From NCBI RefSeq assembly GCF_009602465.1, contig NZ_WBKP01000008.1, positions 41,493 to 105,492 on the forward strand: 64,000 bases of DNA. Direction: 5' to 3'. The translations under genes and the position numbers were made by a program. The notes beneath the pieces are model-generated. The model saw only the letters and a program-made list of their open reading frames with translations. It had not been told where the DNA came from and searched no databases. This stretch comes from Cumulibacter manganitolerans (GTDB lineage: Bacteria > Actinomycetota > Actinomycetes > Mycobacteriales > Antricoccaceae). This document shows positions 58,711 through 64,000 of the stretch, in pieces; the first letter of the stretch is position 1, and each line of letters starts with the position of its first letter.

Positions 58711-59883
58711 ATGAGCACACTGAACGCGGCCATCGTCGGGCTCGGGATGACCGAGATGGGCAAGGTGTACGGGCGGACGGCGACGCAGTTCGCCGTCGAG
58801 GCGGTCGGCAAGGCCGCGAGCGACGCCGGGCTCGGGGTCGCCGACCTCGACGGCCTGCTGGTCAACTGCGGCCTGGGCCGCCAGGTCGGGATGCCGCTGG
58901 CGGCCGACCTCGGCCTGCGCGACCTATCGGTGCTGTCGGAGATCCAGTCGTTCGGCGCATCGGCCGGCGTCATGGTGATGCAGGCCGCCGCGGCCATCGC
59001 CGCCGGGCAGGCCACCGCGGTCGCGTGCGTCTTCGCCGACGTCCCGCTCACCGAGGGCAAGCGCACCGGTGCGGCGTACGCCGACCCCAAGTTCCGGCTG
59101 CGCCCCGGCTTCCTCGGCATCCCGCCGGCCGGCGGCCTGCTGGGCCCGAACGTCGGCTACGCGCTCGCGGCGCGCCGCCACATGGACGCCTACGGGACCA
59201 CCAGCGAGCAGCTCGGGCACGTCGCGGTCAGCACCCGGAAGTGGGCCGAGCTCAACCCGGCCGCGCAGATGCGCGCGCCGATGACCATCGACGACCACCA
59301 GAGCAGCCGCTACATCGTCGACCCCCTGCACCTGCTGGACTGCTGCCTGGTCTCCAACGGCGCGATCGCGGTCATCGTGACCAGCGGCGAACGGGCCCGC
59401 GAGCTCGCCCAGCCGCCGGTCTACCTGCACGGCGGGGCGCAGTCGCATCCCGGCTACATCGACGAGCGCGACTCCGAGTTCGGCCTCGTCACCGGCGCCA
59501 AGAAGTCCGGGGAGCGCGCGATGAGGATGGCCGGGGTCCGGCCGGAGCAGATCGGCGTCCGCGAGATCTACGACTGCTACACGTACACCACCCTCGTCAC
59601 CCTCGAGGACTACGGATTCTGCGAGAAGGGCGAGGGCGGCCCGCTCGCGGAGAGCGGCGCGCTCGCTCCCGGCGGCTCGCTGCCGACGAACACCGGCGGC
59701 GGTCAGCTCAGTGGCTACTACATGTGGGGGATGACGCCGTTGAGCGAGGCGGTGATCCAGGCCCGTGGCCAGGGCGGCGAACGCCAGGTGGCCGATCACG
59801 ACTACGTGCTCGTCAGCGGCAACGGCGGCATCCTGGCCCATCACTCCACGCTGATTCTGAGCCCGCACCCGAAGGAGGCGTGA
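58711..59883 (+). CDS. Thiolase-fold protein without the nucleophilic Cys
   Basis: A 390-residue SCP2-thiolase-like protein. The fold is clear from AAIVGLGMTEMGKVYGRTA, GQATAVACVFADV and REIYDCYTYTTLVTLEDYGF near the C-terminus. Where thiolases have CAS after the first strand, this protein has SFGASAG, so the nucleophilic Cys appears to be missing. Such proteins pair with a DUF35 partner, and some (Ltp2 with ChsH2-type) are retro-aldolases in steroid degradation. ATG 58711 is preferred. It overlaps the DUF35 gene by TGATG. Confidence 0.85.
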   Translation: MSTLNAAIVGLGMTEMGKVYGRTATQFAVEAVGKAASDAGLGVADLDGLLVNCGLGRQVGMPLAADLGLRDLSVLSEIQSFGASAGVMVMQAAAAIAAGQATAVACVFADVPLTEGKRTGAAYADPKFRLRPGFLGIPPAGGLLGPNVGYALAARRHMDAYGTTSEQLGHVAVSTRKWAELNPAAQMRAPMTIDDHQSSRYIVDPLHLLDCCLVSNGAIAVIVTSGERARELAQPPVYLHGGAQSHPGYIDERDSEFGLVTGAKKSGERAMRMAGVRPEQIGVREIYDCYTYTTLVTLEDYGFCEKGEGGPLAESGALAPGGSLPTNTGGGQLSGYYMWGMTPLSEAVIQARGQGGERQVADHDYVLVSGNGGILAHHSTLILSPHPKEA

Positions 59884-60278
59884 TGAGCGCGAAGGACATG
59901 CTGCCGATCGACCGCGACGACGCGTCGGCGGCCTGGTTCGACGCGGCCGCCGACGGCCGGCTGCTGATCCGGAAGTGCCCGGCGGGGCACGTGTCGGCCC
60001 CGCACACGACTACCTGCCCGCGCTGCGGATCGACGACGCTGCAGTGGATCGAGGCCGCAGGCACGGGGGTACTGGCGTCGTACGCCGTGATCAACCGGCG
60101 CGATGCGGACCCGCTGCCGGTCGCTATCGTCGAGCTCGACGAGGGCCCTTGGATGCGCATGCAGCTGCAGGACGTCGATCCGGCGTCGCTGGCCACCAAC
60201 GACCCGGTCGAGGTGCGCTTCGCGGCCCCGGAGGGCGGCGAGCCGATTCCGTACGCCGTCCCGCGCGCCGCCGGCTGA
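59883..60278 (+). CDS. DUF35 OB-fold zinc-ribbon protein
   Basis: A 131-residue partner protein. The zinc ribbon is formed by CPAGH and CPRCGSTTLQW, with Cys pairs near residues 32 and 46-49 (the first pair is C..H-like, slightly atypical). The OB-fold follows, AGTGVLASYAVINRRDA and PWMRMQLQD. DUF35 proteins form a complex with thiolase-like proteins and bind the acyl-CoA. The start overlaps the thiolase-like stop (TGATG), so the pair is coupled. Confidence 0.9.
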   Translation: MSAKDMLPIDRDDASAAWFDAAADGRLLIRKCPAGHVSAPHTTTCPRCGSTTLQWIEAAGTGVLASYAVINRRDADPLPVAIVELDEGPWMRMQLQDVDPASLATNDPVEVRFAAPEGGEPIPYAVPRAAG

Positions 60279-60290
60279 CCTCGCCGCTCG

Positions 60291-60611
60291 TCACACGACG
60301 ACGAGCGCGATCGCCCCGATCACGAGCACGAGCGCGGTCACGGACAGCACCGCGCCGACCGGCGGATCGGGACGCTCGAGGTGGATCGCCAACGCCGTGC
60401 GGTCGGCCGCGCGGCGGCGTCCAATCATGATCGCGAGCGCCCCGGCCGCGGCGAGCACGAACGGCAGCAGCGCCCAGACCCGATGGGTGGGTAGCCAGCG
60501 CAGGAACAGCAGGCCGCACGCCACCAGCGCCAGCAAGGTGCGATTCCACGCCAGGATGGTGCGCTCGGGCTGGAGACCGCGGTCGCGGTGGACGACCCGC
60601 GGCGGTCGCAT
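60291..60611 (-). CDS. DUF202 family membrane protein
   Basis: A 106-residue protein with three TM segments. The DUF202 signature is LQPERTILAWNRTLLALV at residues about 12-30. Similar to YidH/YidG of E. coli by family knowledge, function unknown. ATG 60611 overlaps the upstream stop (ATGA) of a second DUF202 gene, so they form a pair. Confidence 0.85.
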   Translation of the reverse strand: MRPPRVVHRDRGLQPERTILAWNRTLLALVACGLLFLRWLPTHRVWALLPFVLAAAGALAIMIGRRRAADRTALAIHLERPDPPVGAVLSVTALVLVIGAIALVVV

Positions 60612-61021
60612 CAGCGGCCGCTGATCACGAACACGAGGATCACCAGCGCGCAGGCGATCGCGACACCCAGCGCGAGCAAGCCGGCGATGCCGCTCAACGG
60701 CAGCGGGCTGCCCCGGCGCATCGCGCGCTCGACGCGCACCCACCGCACCACCGCCCCGGCGCTCAGCGCCATCGCGAGGAGGATGAGCGCGATGGCGAGC
60801 GCCCGCCGCCATCCGCCCGGCAGCACCTCCTGGGCGAACGCCTCGACCCCGACCCCGCCCGCGAGAAGCGCGAGCGAGGTCCGGATCCAGGCGAGGAACG
60901 TGCGTTCGTTGGCGAGGCTGAAGCGGGGGTCGGGCTCTGTTCCCCCGCCCAGGACGCGCGCACTGAGCCTGCTCCGCGCCGGCGGGTTCACCCGGCTCGT
61001 GGAGTCGGCGTCATCCACCAT
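60611..61021 (-). CDS. YidH-like DUF202 membrane protein
   Basis: A 136-residue protein with three TM segments. The signature is FSLANERTFLAWIRTSLALL near residues 34-53, preceded by a hydrophilic tail of about 30 residues. The two DUF202 proteins together look like the E. coli yidH/yidG pair. It starts 15 bp after the acyl-CoA dehydrogenase stop and is probably cotranscribed with it. Confidence 0.87.
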   Translation of the reverse strand: MVDDADSTSRVNPPARSRLSARVLGGGTEPDPRFSLANERTFLAWIRTSLALLAGGVGVEAFAQEVLPGGWRRALAIALILLAMALSAGAVVRWVRVERAMRRGSPLPLSGIAGLLALGVAIACALVILVFVISGR

Positions 61022-61036
61022 GACACGCCGGATTCG

Positions 61037-62224
61037 TTAGGAGAAGGCGTTCTGGCCCGTGAGGAGCTGTCCCAGGATCAGCGTGTGCACCTCTTCGGTG
61101 CCCTCGTAGGTCATCACCGACTCCAGGTTCGCGGCGTGCCGCATGATCGGGTACTCGTGGCTGATGCCGTTGCCGCCGAGGATGGTCCGCGAGGTGCGCG
61201 CGGCGTCGATCGCGACGCGCACGTTGTTGAGCTTTCCGAACGAGACCTGCTCGGGGGCGATACCGGTGTCGGAGTCCTTCAGGCGCCCCAGGTGCAGGGC
61301 GAGCAGCTCACCCTTGGCCAGGTCCATCGCCATGTTCGTCAGCTTCTGCTGGGTCAGCTGGAAGCCGCCGATCGGACGACCGAACTGCACGCGCGACTTC
61401 GAGTAGTCGAGCGCGGTCTCGAAGCAGGAGCGGCCCGCGCCGAGCGCGCCGAACAGGATGCCGAAGCGGGCCTCGGACAGGCAGGACAGCGGACCCTTGA
61501 GCCCCTTCACCTCGGGCAGCACCGCATCGGCGGGCAGCCGCAGGTTGTCGAACACCAGCTCGCCGGTCTTGCTCATCCGCAGCGAGCCCTTGTGCTTGAC
61601 CTCGTTGGCCGTGAACCCCTTGGTGTCGGTGGGGACGACGAAGCCGCGGACGCCCTCCTCGGTCGAGGCCCAGACGATGGCGACGTGGGCGATCGGCCCG
61701 TTCGTGATCCACATCTTCGAGCCGTTGATGACCCAGTCGCTGCCGTCCTTGACGGCGCGGGTCGACATGTTGGCGGGGTCCGACCCGTGGTCGGGCTCGG
61801 TCAGGCCGAAGCACCCGATGGCTCGGCCGGCGGCCATCTCCGGCAGCCACTGCTGCTTCTGCTCCTCCGAGCCGTACGCCCAGATCGGGAACATCGCCAG
61901 CGAGCCCTGCACCGAGACGAACGAGCGCAGGCCGGAGTCGCCGGCCTCGAGCTCGAGGCACGCCAGCCCGTAGTTGGTGGCGCTCATGCCCGCGCAGTCG
62001 TAGCCCTCGAGGTGCATGCCGAGCAGGCCCATCTCGCCGAGCTCGGGAATGATGTCGGCCGGGAACACGCCGTCCTCGAACCATTCGCCGGCGTGCGGGG
62101 TGATCTTCTCCTCGACCCACTTGCGGACGGTGCCGCGGATGGCCTGCTCCTCCTCATCGAGCAGGTTGGTGATGCCGAGCAGGTCGGTGGGCGCGGGGGC
62201 GGCGGCGCGAGGCTTGAGGCTCAC
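61037..62224 (-). CDS. Acyl-CoA dehydrogenase, glutaryl-CoA dehydrogenase type
   Basis: FAD-dependent dehydrogenase of 395 residues. FGLTEPDHGSDPANMSTRA is the FAD/substrate loop near residue 140, and the catalytic Glu is in VMTYEGTEEVHTLILG near residue 375. RTSRTILGGNGISHEYPIMR is the family block typical of glutaryl-CoA dehydrogenase. GTG 62224 is chosen because CAGGAG lies 7 nt upstream. The exact acyl substrate is inferred from family resemblance. It leads the operon with the two DUF202 genes. Confidence 0.9.
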   Translation of the reverse strand: MSLKPRAAAPAPTDLLGITNLLDEEEQAIRGTVRKWVEEKITPHAGEWFEDGVFPADIIPELGEMGLLGMHLEGYDCAGMSATNYGLACLELEAGDSGLRSFVSVQGSLAMFPIWAYGSEEQKQQWLPEMAAGRAIGCFGLTEPDHGSDPANMSTRAVKDGSDWVINGSKMWITNGPIAHVAIVWASTEEGVRGFVVPTDTKGFTANEVKHKGSLRMSKTGELVFDNLRLPADAVLPEVKGLKGPLSCLSEARFGILFGALGAGRSCFETALDYSKSRVQFGRPIGGFQLTQQKLTNMAMDLAKGELLALHLGRLKDSDTGIAPEQVSFGKLNNVRVAIDAARTSRTILGGNGISHEYPIMRHAANLESVMTYEGTEEVHTLILGQLLTGQNAFS

Positions 62225-62373
62225 GGTGAACTCCTGTTTCGGTATGTCGATGGGCGACGTTCATTGTCCCAAGAGCGACCTGTCCGGCGATACCGGTGCC
62301 CGCCGGTAATTGCTCACAGTCCTTAGCGGCACGAAGGATGAGGAGCGGGCGCGCACGCGTCCGCGGGGCCGCG

Positions 62374-62379
62374 TAGGAT
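62374..62379 (+). promoter_or_regulatory. Candidate -10 box of the SRP RNA gene
   Basis: TAGGAT followed by 8 nt and the first paired base of the SRP RNA. The same hexamer type is used by several genes in the window. No clear -35 box. Confidence 0.5.
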
Positions 62380-62387
62380 GGTGCACC

Positions 62388-62474
62388 GACCCCTCGTGTG
62401 GCGTCACCCTGTGAACCTCCCCAGGGCCGGAAGGCAGCAAGGATAAGCGGGCTCTGGCGGGTGCGCGAGGGGTC
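62388..62474 (+). ncRNA. ffs: Signal recognition particle RNA (small bacterial type)
   Basis: The conserved SRP domain IV sequence is present: CTCCCCAGGGCCGGAAGGCA with GCAAGGATAAGCGGG. Terminal arms GACCCCTCG (62388-62396) and CGAGGGGTC (62466-62474) pair. The RNA binds Ffh and brings ribosomes making membrane proteins to the membrane. It lies upstream of dnaX, an arrangement also seen in mycobacteria. Confidence 0.95.
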
Positions 62475-62563
62475 CCTATATCAATTCGCCTCGTTCGCTG
62501 CGCTCCTCGCGGCCCCAGCGGCCGCTTCGATGGTCGCGATCACCCTCGACGCTGGCCTCCCCC

Positions 62564-62621
62564 CCCGTTGTCTTGTGACGACTCCGGGCGACGACGCCCG
62601 GAGCGGTAACAACACAACGGG
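62564..62621. repeat. Palindromic repeat, intergenic copy (same family as inside cobN)
   Basis: Outer arms CCCGTTGTCTTGT (62564-62576) and ACAACACAACGGG (62609-62621) pair at 12 of 13 positions. The inner stem CTCCGGGCG (62582-62590) and CGCCCGGAG (62595-62603) is perfect with loop ACGA. It lies in the 240-bp gap between SRP RNA and dnaX. The rest of that gap shows no gene. Its reverse complement matches the cobN copy. Confidence 0.92.
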
Positions 62622-62712
62622 CCGCTGGGTCGTCCACAGCGGCCGGTCGGCGTCCGGCGGAGAGACTAGGCTCGGGGCGGCCTACGACGAACGAATCGAC
62701 CAGGGGTGAGGC

Positions 62713-64000
62713 ATGGCGCTCGCGCTCTACCGCAAGTACCGACCGGCGAGCTTCGCCGAGGTGGTGGGGCAGGACCACGTGACCGGTCCGCTGATGACGG
62801 CGGTCGACTCCGGCCGGATCAACCACGCCTACCTGTTCAGCGGCCCGCGCGGCTGCGGCAAGACGTCGTCTGCCCGGATCCTCGCCCGCTCGCTGAACTG
62901 CGAGCAGGGTCCGACGTCCACCCCGTGCGGCACCTGCCAGTCGTGCGTCGACCTGGCGCCTGACGGGCCTGGGAACATCGACGTCATCGAGATCGACGCG
63001 GCCTCGCACGGCGGCGTCGACGACGCCCGCGAGCTGCGCGAGCGGGCGTTCCAGCTGCCGGTGGCCAACCGCTACAAGATCTACATCATCGACGAGGCCC
63101 ACATGGTCTCCAACCAGGGCTTCAACGCGCTGCTGAAGGTGGTCGAGGAGCCGCCGGAGTCGGTGATCTTCATCTTCGCGACGACCGAGCCCGACAAGGT
63201 GCTGCCGACGATCCGATCGCGCACCCATCACTACCCGTTCCGGCTCGTCCCGCCGGCCGCGATGCGCGACCTGCTCGAGCGCAACTGCGCCAGCGAGGGC
63301 GTCGCGGTGGGTCCGGCGGTGCTGCCGCTGGTCGTCCGCGCCGGCGGGGGATCGGTGCGCGACTCGCAGTCGCTGCTCGACCAGCTGATCGCCGGCGCCG
63401 GACCCGAGGGCATCACGTACGAGTCGGCGCTCGCCCTGCTCGGCGTCACCGACGCGGCCCTGCTCGACGACATGGTGGAGGCGATCGGCGTCGCGGACGG
63501 CGCCACGGTGTTCGGCAGCGTCGACCGGCTCGTCGACGCCGGGCATGATCCGCGGCGATTCGCGGCCGACCTGCTCGACCGGCTGCGTGACCTGATCCTG
63601 TTCGCGGCCGTGCCGGACGCCGGCAAGAAGGGCCTCATCGACGCGCCGGAGGATCACCTCGAGCGGCTCGCCGACCAGGCCGGTCGCCTGGGGCTGACCA
63701 CGTTGTCGCGGCTCGCCGACATCGTGCACGTCGGGCTCACCGAGATGCGCGGCACGACGGCCCCCCGCCTGGGCCTGGAGCTGATCTGCGCCCGGATGCT
63801 GCTGCCTGCGGTCAGCAGCGACGGTGCCGCGCTCTCGCAGCGCATGGAGCGCCTCGAGCGCCGGCTGGAGATCGGCGGCGTGCCGCAAGGCCCCGCCGCG
63901 CCGGCCGGCGGTGCCGACACCGCCGGCCTGAGCCCGCGGCAGCGCGCCGAGGCCAGAGTCGCCGCCGCCCGCGGCGCGGTGGTCCGCGACGTGCCCCGCC
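62713..64000 (+). CDS. dnaX: DNA polymerase III gamma/tau subunit, 5' part
   Basis: The clamp-loader ATPase gene, cut by the window end after about 429 codons. Walker A is FSGPRGCGKTSSARILARSL (residues about 40-59), the zinc module has CGTCQSC, Walker B is IIDEAHMVSNQGFNALL, and sensor 1 lies in FIFATTEPDKVLPTIRSR. ATG 62713 follows GGGGTGAG and begins MALALYRKYRPASFAEVVGQ. The C-terminal tau region starts to turn Ala/Pro-rich at the window edge. Confidence 0.96.
   Translation, partial: MALALYRKYRPASFAEVVGQDHVTGPLMTAVDSGRINHAYLFSGPRGCGKTSSARILARSLNCEQGPTSTPCGTCQSCVDLAPDGPGNIDVIEIDAASHGGVDDARELRERAFQLPVANRYKIYIIDEAHMVSNQGFNALLKVVEEPPESVIFIFATTEPDKVLPTIRSRTHHYPFRLVPPAAMRDLLERNCASEGVAVGPAVLPLVVRAGGGSVRDSQSLLDQLIAGAGPEGITYESALALLGVTDAALLDDMVEAIGVADGATVFGSVDRLVDAGHDPRRFAADLLDRLRDLILFAAVPDAGKKGLIDAPEDHLERLADQAGRLGLTTLSRLADIVHVGLTEMRGTTAPRLGLELICARMLLPAVSSDGAALSQRMERLERRLEIGGVPQGPAAPAGGADTAGLSPRQRAEARVAAARGAVVRDVPR

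Noticed and set aside
62398..62709. A 103-codon open frame across the SRP RNA and the palindrome
   Set aside because: It overlaps the SRP RNA completely at its start and has no ribosome site; the frame is open by composition only.

Overview
The window is chromosomal DNA of a high-GC actinobacterium (Actinomycetota). The evidence is near-uniform GC-rich codon use, a Bpa-type proteasome activator ending in GQYL, a GuaB1-type IMPDH-like protein, a GroES-like protein without adjacent groEL, an actinobacterial fused ChlI/ChlD chelatase subunit, and a neighbourhood resembling the mycobacterial pheA / phosphatase / metallopeptidase / serS region (recalled from family knowledge, not searched). The genus cannot be fixed from the sequence alone. 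No phage, IS transposase, integrase or CRISPR array was seen.

Layout. 1-8.2 kb: 3' end of an acyl-CoA synthetase, malic enzyme, two paralogous small membrane proteins, a 2-hydroxyacid dehydrogenase, a DUF4389 membrane protein, pheA and a histidine phosphatase. 8.2-13.2 kb (minus): GroES-like protein, FMN L-lactate dehydrogenase, and a proV-proW-proX osmolyte transporter. 13.5-18.3 kb: metallopeptidase, guaB1, serS and two HAD phosphatases. 18.5-30.5 kb: bpa, quinone oxidoreductase, a DUF305/DUF6153-like pair, acyl-CoA ligase, thioesterase, a frameshifted lipoprotein, CPBP protein, aquaporin, zinc metallopeptidase, tyrA, tadA and four tRNA genes. 30.5-58.4 kb: a very large cobalamin island. 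58.5-62.2 kb: tRNA-Ser(GGA), a thiolase-like/DUF35 pair, two DUF202 proteins and an acyl-CoA dehydrogenase. 62.4-64 kb: SRP RNA and the 5' part of dnaX.

The cobalamin island encodes the aerobic (late cobalt insertion) pathway: cobA, fused cobIJ, cobG, cobM, cobF, cobK, cobL, cobH, cobB (fused to cobC), cobN with a ChlI/ChlD-type partner, cobO, cobQ, cobD, cobT and cobS, plus the cobalt importer cbiMNQO. Three cobalamin riboswitches are placed before cobN, cbiM and the chelatase ATPase, so cobalt import and the cobalt-insertion steps appear to be shut off together by the end product. No cobU/cobP was found in the window.

The least expected signals are repeat families. (i) Four intergenic copies of a 53-59 bp nested palindrome keep a conserved core (GCTATC..GATAGC), conserved ends (TGCGG..CCGCA) and a 3x3 or 4x4 internal loop, while the middle arms differ between copies but stay complementary, which is covariation. 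(ii) A 57-58 bp palindrome occurs once in frame inside cobN and once between the SRP RNA and dnaX. (iii) A 27-bp array lies in frame in the linker of cobG and shares its core with 57-bp direct repeats just downstream, next to a DUF222/HNH gene split by a GTGA overlap. At least seven genes appear to be leaderless, with a TANNNT-like hexamer 6-8 nt before the start codon.
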